Source: Pseudomonadota bacterium (GTDB lineage Bacteria; Pseudomonadota; Alphaproteobacteria; Acetobacterales; Acetobacteraceae). Taken from it: a stretch of 8,396 nucleotides of DNA. Location of the stretch: contig JAJZVS010000163.1 in NCBI GenBank assembly GCA_021845555.1, forward strand, positions 1 through 8,396, read 5' to 3'. The notes under the pieces are model-generated. The model searched no databases, had not been told where the DNA came from, and saw only the letters and a program-made list of their open reading frames with translations. Shown piece after piece: positions 1 to 6,979 of the stretch (position 1 is its first letter; every line of letters begins with the position of its first letter). A program made the position numbers and the translations under genes.

Positions 1-1
1 C

Positions 2-1234
2 GTGGCCGATCCCCGCGTCGCCGAAGTGCATCCCGCCGGCCCGTCCACCCTGTTCGTGTTCGGCGTCGGCGCGGGGCGGACAACGATCGCCGCGCTGGGC
101 CAGGGCGGGCAGTTGATCGGCGCCTATGACGTGACCGTGCTGCCGTCCAACTTCGGCGCGCACGCGGCGCAGCAGGCGATCGACCGCATGGTGCCCGACG
201 GGCATGTGCGCGTGCAGGCGCAGCCGACCGGACTGCTGCTGACCGGCTGGGTGGACAGCCCGGCGGCGGCGGCGCGAGCAGTGGCGGTTGCTGGCGGATT
301 TCTTGATCCAAAACAGAAGCTGGAAGACCAGATCACGGTGCGGGCCTCGCTGCAGGTGACACTGGCGGTGCGCATCGTGCAGATGTCCCGAACGATCGGT
401 GACAATCTGGGCGTCAACTGGCAGGCGCTTGGTAATCTTGGCTCGATAGGGACGATCGGGCTCGGCTTCACGGGTGCCGGTCTCGCCGCCAGCGCTCTGA
501 CCAACGGATTTATCCCCGCCAAGGCGCTGAGCAACGCCAGTAACTACAGTCTCAAGTCCGTGAACATCAATGCGGCGCTGAGTGCTCTCGCCTCGGACGG
601 GTTGGTACGGATGCTTGCCGAGCCCAATCTGACGGTCATCAGCGGGCAGCAGGCCAGCTTCCTGGTTGGTGGCGAGGTCCCGGTCCCGGTGCCCGGGCAG
701 AATGGTCAGGTCACGATCGAGTACAAGAAATTCGGTGTGTCGCTCAAATTCCTGCCCACCGTGTTCAGCAATGGCCGGATAGCCATCCATGTGGCGCCGG
801 AAGTCAGTCAGCCCAGCAACACGAGCACTGTCACCGTCGCTGCGGCAAATCAGACCTTCGTCGTCCCGTCGTTCAACGTGAGCCGGGCCGAAACCACGGT
901 GCAGCTTGGCAGCGGTCAGAGCTTCGCGATCGGCGGCCTGCTGCAGGACACGATCAACGACGACGGCAGCGGGATCCCCAACCTCGGCAACATTCCGATC
1001 CTGGGGGCGCTTTTTCACAATGACAATTTCACCCGTCAGCAGACCGAGTTGGTGATCATCGTCACGCCCTACATCGTTCGCCCGGTGGACAGCCCGCGCG
1101 TCCTGCAGACCCCGGACGAGAACTACTCGGCGCCGTCCGACCTGCAGCGGCTGCTGTTCATGCGCCAGGTCGGCACCGCCCATCACTGGACGAAGGTGCC
1201 GGTGCCTGGCCACGCCGGGTTCATGGTCCAATGA
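2..1234 (+). CDS. cpaC: Tad pilus outer-membrane secretin CpaC/RcpA (5' partial)
   Basis: This gene encodes the outer-membrane secretin that forms the pore through which the Flp pilus leaves the cell. The visible 410 residues show, in order: a pilus-secretin N-terminal domain (about 1-48, with a VFG...G.TTIAAL pattern); a BON-like segment (about 55-100); and a secretin domain (about 117-362). The secretin domain contains a VTLAVRIVQMSR strand, the RMLAEPNLTVISGQQASFLVGGE block (split at about 203-225), a gate-like VPVPVP stretch (226-231), and GIPNLGNIPILGALF followed by TELVIIVTPYIVRPV. The tail DENYSAPSDLQRLLF resembles CpaC C-termini. No signal peptide is visible and the frame is open at the window edge, so the true start lies upstream; the GTG at base 2 is probably an internal valine. 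The stop overlaps the next start as ATGA. The family assignment is firm; only the N-terminus is missing. Confidence 0.95.
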   Translation: MADPRVAEVHPAGPSTLFVFGVGAGRTTIAALGQGGQLIGAYDVTVLPSNFGAHAAQQAIDRMVPDGHVRVQAQPTGLLLTGWVDSPAAAARAVAVAGGFLDPKQKLEDQITVRASLQVTLAVRIVQMSRTIGDNLGVNWQALGNLGSIGTIGLGFTGAGLAASALTNGFIPAKALSNASNYSLKSVNINAALSALASDGLVRMLAEPNLTVISGQQASFLVGGEVPVPVPGQNGQVTIEYKKFGVSLKFLPTVFSNGRIAIHVAPEVSQPSNTSTVTVAAANQTFVVPSFNVSRAETTVQLGSGQSFAIGGLLQDTINDDGSGIPNLGNIPILGALFHNDNFTRQQTELVIIVTPYIVRPVDSPRVLQTPDENYSAPSDLQRLLFMRQVGTAHHWTKVPVPGHAGFMVQ

Positions 1235-1518
1235 GGTCCGTCATGCGCCCCTTCCTGCCGCCCCTCGTTCTGTTGCTGCTCGGCGCCGGCTCGCTCGGCG
1301 GCTGCGCCCGGCTCGACACCTACAATCGTCCCTACACCTGGCACCCGAGCGGCGCCAACGCCGCCAACTTGGCGGCGATGGTGGCCCATCCGGCTGATCT
1401 CCAACTCGGTCACGGCAGCTATGGCAGCGATGCCGCGCCGCAGGTCGCCGCGATCAGCGCGGTGGAGCAGAACCAGCCGGTTTCGCTCGGCGGCGCGGCA
1501 AGCGGAGGAAAGAACTGA
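1231..1518 (+). CDS. cpaD: Short CpaD-like Tad pilus lipoprotein
   Basis: This is a 95-residue predicted lipoprotein between the secretin and CpaE, the usual slot of CpaD, a lipoprotein thought to support secretin assembly. It has a hydrophobic signal segment (about 7-22) and a lipobox LGGC with Cys25. The NLAAMVAHPADL motif (46-57) resembles the conserved C-terminal motif of CpaD proteins. From memory, CpaD proteins are usually around 200 residues, so this one seems to keep the lipid anchor and C-terminal motif but lack most of the N-terminal region. The remainder is low-complexity Ala/Gly/Ser. The first ATG (1231) forms an ATGA overlap with the secretin stop but has no clear ribosome-binding site. 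An in-frame ATG at 1243 (Met5) sits six bases after GAGG and gives a more typical signal peptide, so it may be the true start. The CpaD assignment rests on position plus one motif. Confidence 0.78.
   Translation: MRSVMRPFLPPLVLLLLGAGSLGGCARLDTYNRPYTWHPSGANAANLAAMVAHPADLQLGHGSYGSDAAPQVAAISAVEQNQPVSLGGAASGGKN
1233..1236 (+). promoter_or_regulatory. Candidate RBS favouring the 1243 start of the CpaD-like gene
   Basis: GAGG lies six bases before the in-frame ATG at 1243. The upstream ATG at 1231 has no comparable purine-rich site. This favours a 91-residue product starting at Met5, although coupling through the ATGA overlap could still use 1231. Confidence 0.4.
1504..1509 (+). promoter_or_regulatory. 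Strong RBS of cpaE
   Basis: GGAGGA lies eight bases before the ATG at 1518, inside the last codons of the CpaD-like gene. It is the clearest Shine-Dalgarno site in the operon and fixes the cpaE start at the TGATG overlap. Confidence 0.7.
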
Positions 1519-2819
1519 TGCCCGACGGCGCACTCCAGATCAAACCCAGCGCACCCTCGTCCGCGAGCGCCGCGGGTCACGCGACCATGGTCGAGGCGGC
1601 GCCAATCCGCCACGACCGGGCCAGCCTGCAAGGCTTCGTCACCGACGCCGATTCCGAAGCGGCGTTGCGCGCCGGACTCGGCGATCTTCTGCCGGAGGTG
1701 CCGGACATCCGCCGCGGCGGCATCCGCGCCGCCTATGCGACGATGCAGAAATCCTCCACGCCCAAGATCCTGGTGGTCGATGTCAGCGGCGAGGACCAGC
1801 CGCTCAAGGCGCTCGGCGATCTCGCCGCGGTGGTCGAGCCAGACGTCTGCGTGCTCGTGATCGGCGATCGCGACAGCACCGATTTCTACCGCGAGGTCAC
1901 CCGCGGCCTCGGCGCCGCCGACTACATCGCCAAGCCGCTGACGCGCGACAGCGTGGCGCGGCATTTCGGCGGCTTCGTACTCGGCAAGGCGCCGTCATCG
2001 GAAGCGGTGCTCGGCGGGCGGGTGATTACTATCACCGGCGCGCGCGGCGGCGCCGGCGCCAGCACGGTGACGTCCAATCTCGCCTGGTATCTCGGGGTGA
2101 CGCTGCATCACCATACCGTGCTGCTCGATCCCGATCTCTATCGCGGCACCGCGGCGTTCCTGTTCAACCTGCATTGCGGCGCCGGACTGCGCACCGCGCT
2201 CGAATATCCCGAACGCATCGATTCTCTGCTGGCCGAGCGCGCCGCGCAGCCCGCCGCCGAGCGGCTGCACGTGCTGGCCGGGGAAGAGCGGCTGACCGCG
2301 CCCCTCAGCTATGCCGCCGGCGCCGGCGAGCGGTTGGTTGATTCGCTGCGCAAGCGCTACAACTTCGTGATCGCCGATGTCCCGTTCATCCCGGTGCAAC
2401 TGCATCGCGACCTGCTCGATCTCGCGCACCAGCGCGTCATCGTGATGGAACCCACGCTCGCCAGCATGCGGGACGCGCTGCGCCTGCTCGCGCTGCCGCC
2501 GGGACCGGTGCAGACCCAGGGCGCCGTTCTGGTGCTGAACCGCATGGGGGTGGCCGGCGGGCTGTCGCGCCGACAGATCGAGGACGGGCTCAAGGCGAAG
2601 ATCGATGTGGTGATCCCCGACCTGCCGCGCCCGGTGCGCCATGCCGCCAACCTGGGCGAGCCGGTGATCGTGACCAATACCGTGTTCCGGCGCGCCATCA
2701 TCGAGGTTGCGCGCCAGGTCGCCAACCTCGCACTCCTCGACCCGAGCGGGTCCGGCGCGCTGGCAGAGGCGGCGCCGTCACGCGGCTGGTTGCACCTCGG
2801 CCGGCGTCGGGCCGCCTGA
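1518..2819 (+). CDS. cpaE: CpaE/TadZ: pseudo-receiver plus MinD/ParA-like localisation ATPase
   Basis: This 433-residue cytoplasmic protein belongs to the CpaE/TadZ family, which places the Tad machine at its site in the cell. After a Ser/Ala-rich lead, residues about 38-150 form a receiver-like domain. It has a DAD stretch (43-45), KILVVDVSG with Asp88 in the phospho-acceptor position, and DYIAKPL with Lys139. Residues about 167-405 are a MinD/ParA-type domain. Its P-loop is GARGGAGAST (174-183), with Arg and Ala at the two positions that carry lysine in active deviant Walker A motifs. LLDPDLYRG (202-210) follows at the A' position, FVIADVP (283-289) at Walker B, and NRMG (341-344) at the base-contact position. 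Loss of the P-loop lysine is, from memory, common in alphaproteobacterial CpaE, so ATP turnover is uncertain. The start is set by TGATG coupling and a good GGAGGA site. Confidence 0.92.
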   Translation: MPDGALQIKPSAPSSASAAGHATMVEAAPIRHDRASLQGFVTDADSEAALRAGLGDLLPEVPDIRRGGIRAAYATMQKSSTPKILVVDVSGEDQPLKALGDLAAVVEPDVCVLVIGDRDSTDFYREVTRGLGAADYIAKPLTRDSVARHFGGFVLGKAPSSEAVLGGRVITITGARGGAGASTVTSNLAWYLGVTLHHHTVLLDPDLYRGTAAFLFNLHCGAGLRTALEYPERIDSLLAERAAQPAAERLHVLAGEERLTAPLSYAAGAGERLVDSLRKRYNFVIADVPFIPVQLHRDLLDLAHQRVIVMEPTLASMRDALRLLALPPGPVQTQGAVLVLNRMGVAGGLSRRQIEDGLKAKIDVVIPDLPRPVRHAANLGEPVIVTNTVFRRAIIEVARQVANLALLDPSGSGALAEAAPSRGWLHLGRRRAA

Positions 2820-2820
2820 C

Positions 2821-2825
2821 GGGAG
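2821..2825 (+). promoter_or_regulatory. RBS deciding the cpaF start
   Basis: GGGAG is seven bases before the ATG at 2833, just after the cpaE stop (2819). It supports 2833 over possible upstream in-frame starts that would overlap cpaE by more than 100 bases and add an unrelated Arg/Ser-rich leader. Confidence 0.65.
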
Positions 2826-2832
2826 CCGCCAC

Positions 2833-4206
2833 ATGAGCGCGACGCTCGCCGGTCCCCGCTTCGGCCGCCGCTCCGGCATCGCTGAGGCCGCCCCCGCCGC
2901 CGCGCCGGTCGCGGCCGAACCGATCGGGACCGGCAGTCCGGCTCCCGATTCGCTGGCCGAGCTGCGCATGGCCTGTCTTGCGCGGCTCGATCCGGCGATC
3001 GTCGCCGCGATGCCGCCCGAACAACTGGCCGGCGATGTGGAGCGGCTGATCTCGGAACTGGCGACGCACAGCCGGGCCCAGCTCAACGCCCGCGAGCAGC
3101 GGGCGCTGGCCGCCGAGCTGGTGAACGACATCATCGGCCTCGGCCCGCTGGAGCCGCTGCTCGACGACGATGCCGTGACCGACATCATGGTCAATGGCCC
3201 GAACCGCACCTTCGTCGAGCGCGGCGGCAAGACCCTGCTCTCGGACGTGCGCTTCCGCGACACCGCGCATCTGTCGGGCATCTGCCAGCGGATCGCCGCC
3301 GCGGTCGGCCGGCGGGTGGACGAGTCGAGCCCGATGGTCGATGCGCGCCTCAAGGACGGCTCGCGCGTCAACATCGTCTTCCCGCCGCTGGCGCTCGACG
3401 GCCCCTACGTCTCGATTCGCAAGTTCGCGAAGAAGAAGATCGACCTCCAGCGCCTGGTCGAGTTCGGCGCGCTGACCGCCCCGGTGGCCCGCGCGTTGCA
3501 GATTGCCGGGCGAGCAAGGCTCAATATCATCATCTCGGGCGGCACCGGCTCGGGCAAGACCACGATGCTGAACGCGCTGTCCAACTTCATCGACGTCAGC
3601 GAGCGGGTGGTGACGGTCGAGGACGCCGCTGAGCTGCAGTTGCAGCAGCCGCATGTGGTGCGGCTGGAAACCCGCCCATCCAGCCTGGAGGGCAAGGGGG
3701 AGATCACCCAGCGCGATCTGGTCCGCAACGCGCTGCGCATGCGCCCCGACCGCATCATCATCGGCGAGGTCCGCGGCGGCGAGGCCTTCGACATGCTGCA
3801 AGCGATGAACACGGGCCACGACGGCTCGATGTCCACGATCCATGCCAATACCACGCGCGACGCGCTCACGCGTATCGAGAACATGGTGCAGATGGGCAAC
3901 ATGGGCCTGCCGTCGAAGGCGATCCGCACGCAGATCGTCGGCGCGGTGGATGTGATCTTGCAGGTGGAACGCCAGCGCGACGGCCGCCGTCGGCTGACGC
4001 AGGTCACCGAGGTCTGCGGCATGGAAGGCGACGTGGTGTCCCTGAACGACGTGTTCCAGTTCGAGGTGCAGGGCCAGCGCGAGAACGGCCTGCTTTATGG
4101 GCGGTACCGGGTGAATTCGGTCCCGCCGGCGTTCCTGCGCCGGCTGGCCTATTTCGGCCTCGATGCTGGCTGGGCCGAAGCGGTGCGGGAGGCGATGGAG
4201 CCATGA
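2833..4206 (+). CDS. cpaF: CpaF/TadA: Tad pilus assembly ATPase (secretion ATPase family)
   Basis: This is the cytoplasmic hexameric ATPase that drives pilin extrusion through the TadB/TadC platform. The product has 457 residues, a usual length for CpaF. After a Pro/Ala-rich lead (about 1-38), an N-terminal helical region runs to about residue 120 and contains LGPLEPLLDDDAVTDIMVNG, typical of the family. The catalytic core shows Walker A GGTGSGKT (236-243, Lys242), the Asp box TVEDAAEL (261-268), Walker B IIIGEVRGGE (308-317, Glu312) and the His box with STIHAN (His337). All key residues are intact, so it is probably active. I chose ATG 2833 because it follows a GGGAG site and lies 14 bases after the cpaE stop; the open frame extends upstream into cpaE without support. 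The stop overlaps the tadB start as ATGA. Confidence 0.97.
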   Translation: MSATLAGPRFGRRSGIAEAAPAAAPVAAEPIGTGSPAPDSLAELRMACLARLDPAIVAAMPPEQLAGDVERLISELATHSRAQLNAREQRALAAELVNDIIGLGPLEPLLDDDAVTDIMVNGPNRTFVERGGKTLLSDVRFRDTAHLSGICQRIAAAVGRRVDESSPMVDARLKDGSRVNIVFPPLALDGPYVSIRKFAKKKIDLQRLVEFGALTAPVARALQIAGRARLNIIISGGTGSGKTTMLNALSNFIDVSERVVTVEDAAELQLQQPHVVRLETRPSSLEGKGEITQRDLVRNALRMRPDRIIIGEVRGGEAFDMLQAMNTGHDGSMSTIHANTTRDALTRIENMVQMGNMGLPSKAIRTQIVGAVDVILQVERQRDGRRRLTQVTEVCGMEGDVVSLNDVFQFEVQGQRENGLLYGRYRVNSVPPAFLRRLAYFGLDAGWAEAVREAMEP

Positions 4207-5168
4207 GCGGTGTTTCGATTCCAGCCCTCGTGGTTGTCGGGCTGATCGGGCTGATCGGCTTCGCCGTGAGCGGGTTGATGGTGGCGCGTTCGCAGGCGGA
4301 AGCACAGCGCCTGGCCTCGCGCATCCAGGATGCCTTACGCCCGCATGCACGGTCCCACCGGGTGTGGATGTCGGCACTCGTGCGCGCCAAGAGCGGCCCA
4401 CAACGCTCGTTGCGCGAGCGCGTGTCCGGCTGGTTCGGCTTCGACCCGGCGCGGCCCGAGCAGTGCCCGGTTCCCTGGTGGGTGGTGCTGGCGGTGGCGC
4501 TGGTCTCCGCCAAAGCCGGCCAATCCGCCGCGGCCATGCTGTTCGGCAACTGGAGCTGGCTTGCCCTGCCGGCGCTTTGGATCGTGTCCAGCCGCGCGAT
4601 TTTCAACTGGTTCGCCAACCGCCGACGCGACAAGCTGCTGACCCAGTTTCCTGACGCACTGACGATGATCGTCCGCTCCGTCCGCGTCGGCGTACCGGTG
4701 GGCGAGGCGATCCGCGCAGTTGCCCGCGAGACGCCGCTGCCCACTGGGCCGGAGTTCGCCCAGGTAACGCATCGACTCGCGGTGGGCGGGCAGCTCGACG
4801 AAGCGGTGCGCGAACTCGCGGCGCGCACGAAGCTGTCGGAATACCGGTTCTTCGCCATGACACTATCGCTGCAGGCACAGACCGGCGGCGGGCTCAGCGA
4901 GACTCTGGAGGGGCTGGCCGACATGATCCGCCGGCGCCTCGCGGTGCGCGAGCGCGGCAAGGCGCTCGCCTCGGAAGCGAAGATGAGCATCTATGTGCTC
5001 AGCGTGCTGCCGCCCTTGTGCGGCGGCGCCCTGGCACTGCTCAACCCGCAATATTTTGGGGTGCTGCTGCACGATCCCACCGGACGGAAGCTGCTCGGCG
5101 GCGCGATCGGCTCGCTCACCGCCGGGTGGATGGTGATGCGCACCATGATGAAAAAGAGCCTGTCATGA
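4203..5168 (+). CDS. tadB: TadB: inner-membrane platform protein (T2SSF family)
   Basis: TadB is one of the two polytopic GspF-like proteins that form the inner-membrane base of the Tad pilus and contact the CpaF motor. The product has 321 residues. Membrane segments are visible near 7-27, 92-107, 115-133, 262-281 and 296-313; the second and third could form a hairpin. The T2SSF domain covers about 147-270, starting with LLTQFPDALTMIVRSVRVG and carrying the family signature QTGGGLSETLEGLADMIRRR (226-245). The ATG overlaps the cpaF stop (ATGA), with GGAGG ten bases upstream (4188-4192). TadB rather than TadC is chosen because it directly follows cpaF and carries the QTGGGLSETL form of the motif. 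Confidence 0.94.
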   Translation: MSGVSIPALVVVGLIGLIGFAVSGLMVARSQAEAQRLASRIQDALRPHARSHRVWMSALVRAKSGPQRSLRERVSGWFGFDPARPEQCPVPWWVVLAVALVSAKAGQSAAAMLFGNWSWLALPALWIVSSRAIFNWFANRRRDKLLTQFPDALTMIVRSVRVGVPVGEAIRAVARETPLPTGPEFAQVTHRLAVGGQLDEAVRELAARTKLSEYRFFAMTLSLQAQTGGGLSETLEGLADMIRRRLAVRERGKALASEAKMSIYVLSVLPPLCGGALALLNPQYFGVLLHDPTGRKLLGGAIGSLTAGWMVMRTMMKKSLS

Positions 5169-6115
5169 TCGGCCTCGAGTATCCGGCCATCTTTATGATC
5201 TCGCTGATCGTCATTCTTGGCGGCGGCTGGTTCAGCTACCAGCTGCTGCGCGGCGAGCGGCAGGTGGAGGCGCGGATCCGCGCGCTACACGAACGCCCGC
5301 AGACCGGCTTCGGCGCCGAACCGCGGGTCACCGAAACGGAGAACCTCCGCAAGGCGGTCGTCTCCATGCTTTCCTCCATCGGCCAGTGGGTGCTGCGGCG
5401 GCGGATGCTGTCGCAACGGACCCTCGCCGATCTGGAGCGGAGCCTGATGGCGGCCGGGATACGCGGCAACGCCGCGCTACGCCTGTTCATCGGCGGCAAG
5501 ATCGTGCTGCTGCTGCTGATGCCGGCCATTCTCTGGGTGGTGGCGGAGGAGGCGCATCTTTCGCATCTGATGCATTTCGCCCTGCCGGGCGGCGGCGCCG
5601 TGCTCGGGCTGATGGCGCCGGATTTCGTGCTCAACCGCATCCGCGGCCGACATTCCAAGCTGCTCTCGCGTGAATTGCCGGACGCGCTCGACATGATGGT
5701 GATCTGCGCCCAGGCGGGGCTCGGCCTCGGTCCCACCGTGCTGCGCGTCGCCGAAGAACTTGCCGGCACCCACCGCGCGGTGGCGGTCGAGTTCTCGCAG
5801 ACCGCCGACGAGCTGCAGATCATGACCGACCCGCAGGCGGCACTGACCAATCTCGGCCAGCGTTCCGGGATCGACGGCGTTCGCCGGCTTGCAACGACTC
5901 TGTTGCAATCGGCGCAGTATGGAACCCCTCTGTCCGACGCGATCCGAAGCCTGTCGGCGGAGTTGCGCACCGAACTGGTCACCAGATTCGAGGCGAAGGC
6001 GGCCCGGCTGCCGGTGCTGCTGACCCTGCCGATGGTCCTGTTCATCCTGCCGAGCCTGTTCCTGATCGTGGGCGGCCCGGCCATCATCGAGGTGCTGCGT
6101 GCGCTCAAGCATTGA
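5165..6115 (+). CDS. tadC: TadC: inner-membrane platform protein (T2SSF family)
   Basis: This is the second GspF-like platform protein, the expected partner of TadB. The product has 316 residues. Membrane segments are visible near 8-27, 110-127, 137-154 and 284-305. The T2SSF domain (about 170-305) opens with LPDALDMMVICAQAGLGL (171-188) and contains QYGTPLSDAIRSLSAELR (251-268), the TadC variant of the signature. The ATG at 5165 overlaps the tadB stop as ATGA; upstream AAGAG (5154-5158) is only a weak ribosome-binding site, so translation probably depends on coupling. The frame stays open back to about 5018, but that would bury the start in tadB and add an Arg-rich leader before the first membrane segment. 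The 3' end overlaps the next gene by 17 bases. A perfect 7-bp inverted repeat lies inside at 5889-5908. Confidence 0.94.
   Translation: MIGLEYPAIFMISLIVILGGGWFSYQLLRGERQVEARIRALHERPQTGFGAEPRVTETENLRKAVVSMLSSIGQWVLRRRMLSQRTLADLERSLMAAGIRGNAALRLFIGGKIVLLLLMPAILWVVAEEAHLSHLMHFALPGGGAVLGLMAPDFVLNRIRGRHSKLLSRELPDALDMMVICAQAGLGLGPTVLRVAEELAGTHRAVAVEFSQTADELQIMTDPQAALTNLGQRSGIDGVRRLATTLLQSAQYGTPLSDAIRSLSAELRTELVTRFEAKAARLPVLLTLPMVLFILPSLFLIVGGPAIIEVLRALKH
6089..6092 (+). promoter_or_regulatory. RBS deciding the GTG start of the TPR lipoprotein
   Basis: GAGG lies six bases before GTG 6099, inside the end of tadC. The competing in-frame GTG at 6141 has only a weak GGAAA further upstream and sits at the edge of a GC hairpin (GCGGGG-AG-CCCCGC, 6143-6156). 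This favours 6099. Confidence 0.5.
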
Positions 6116-6974
6116 GCCGACGGCCGGAAATGCCCCCCTCGTGCGGGGAGCCCCGCGCCAACCCGCGCCGCCCCTGCGCCGGCTCCGGCGGCGATTCGCC
6201 CGCGCGGCGGCCTGCCTCGGCGTGCTCGGCCTCGCCGCCTGCGCCGGCCAGCCAGGGCCGTCCGCCAGCACCGATGGGCGGGTCGGGATCGATCTGGCCC
6301 AGGCGGCGCTGCATGCGGGCTCGCCCGCGGCCTCGCTGCGGCTGGCCGATCAGACGCTGGCCGCGCACCCGGACGCGCCAGGGGCGCTGATGGCCCGTGC
6401 GGAGGCGCTCACCGCGCTCGGCCAGTTGGCCGCCGCGCGCACCGATTTCGAGCACATCCTGCGGTTGCACCCGCGCACGGCGCCGGCCCTGGTGGGACTG
6501 GGGCGGGTCAGCCTGGCCTCCGACCCGGCGGCGGCGGAAACCGCTTTCCGCAGCGCCCTCAAGCTGACGCCACGCGACCCCATCGCGCTCAACGATCTCG
6601 GCATCGCGCTCGATCTGGAGGGACGCCATGCCGCGGCCGAGCAAAGCTACCGCCAGGCGCTGACGCTCCAGCCCGGCATGACCTCGGCGCAGGTCAATCT
6701 CGCCCTCTCGCTGGCGATGCAGGGGCGCGGCAGCGACGCCATCCGGCTGCTGCGTCCGCTCGCCACCGCGCCCAAGGCCGGGCCCAAGCTGCGCGAGGAC
6801 TACGCGGCGGTGCTGGCGATGGCCGGCCAACGCGACCGCGCCCAGCAAATCCTGTCCACCGATCTGCCGGCACCGCAAGCCAGCGCTGCGATGAACGCTT
6901 TCGAGATGGCGGCGGCCAGCCGTGGCCCGGCTCCGGCATCCGCGCCAGGTCCGCTGAACATGAAGTCGGAGTGA
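6099..6974 (+). CDS. tadD: TadD-like TPR lipoprotein of the Tad locus
   Basis: This 291-residue predicted lipoprotein is built from tetratricopeptide repeats and fits TadD, the lipoprotein that often follows tadC and is thought to assist secretin assembly. The signal region has a long basic lead (to about residue 34), a hydrophobic stretch (35-45) and lipobox LAAC with Cys48. TPR-like units run at about 61-93, 94-127, 128-160, 161-194 and 195-227, with a weaker one near 228-257. The clearest is the fourth (PIALNDLGIALDLEGRHAAA...). The tail (258-291) is Ala/Pro-rich and probably disordered. The GTG start overlaps tadC by 17 bases and has GAGG at 6089; GTG 6141 (residue 15) would give a shorter, more usual signal peptide. 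TPR and lipoprotein character are clear; the TadD name rests on context. Confidence 0.85.
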   Translation: MRSSIEPTAGNAPLVRGAPRQPAPPLRRLRRRFARAAACLGVLGLAACAGQPGPSASTDGRVGIDLAQAALHAGSPAASLRLADQTLAAHPDAPGALMARAEALTALGQLAAARTDFEHILRLHPRTAPALVGLGRVSLASDPAAAETAFRSALKLTPRDPIALNDLGIALDLEGRHAAAEQSYRQALTLQPGMTSAQVNLALSLAMQGRGSDAIRLLRPLATAPKAGPKLREDYAAVLAMAGQRDRAQQILSTDLPAPQASAAMNAFEMAAASRGPAPASAPGPLNMKSE

Positions 6975-6979
6975 CAATT

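Noticed and set aside
1421..2341. Plus-strand frame of 306 codons overlapping cpaE
   Set aside because: The translation is extremely Arg-rich with no domain, and is a frame-shifted shadow of the CpaE coding sequence.
2707..2832. N-terminal extension of CpaF into cpaE
   Set aside because: It would overlap cpaE by over 100 bases, has no ribosome-binding site comparable to GGGAG before 2833, and adds an unrelated low-complexity leader.
2698..4401. Long minus-strand open frame of 567 codons opposite cpaF
   Set aside because: It lies antisense to a clearly functional CpaF, its translation is His/Arg/Ala-rich without recognisable domains, and GC-rich coding DNA commonly opens such mirror frames.
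6105..6977. Minus-strand frame of 290 codons opposite tadD
   Set aside because: It exactly mirrors the TPR gene, is Arg/Gly-rich, and has no recognisable motif or plausible context.
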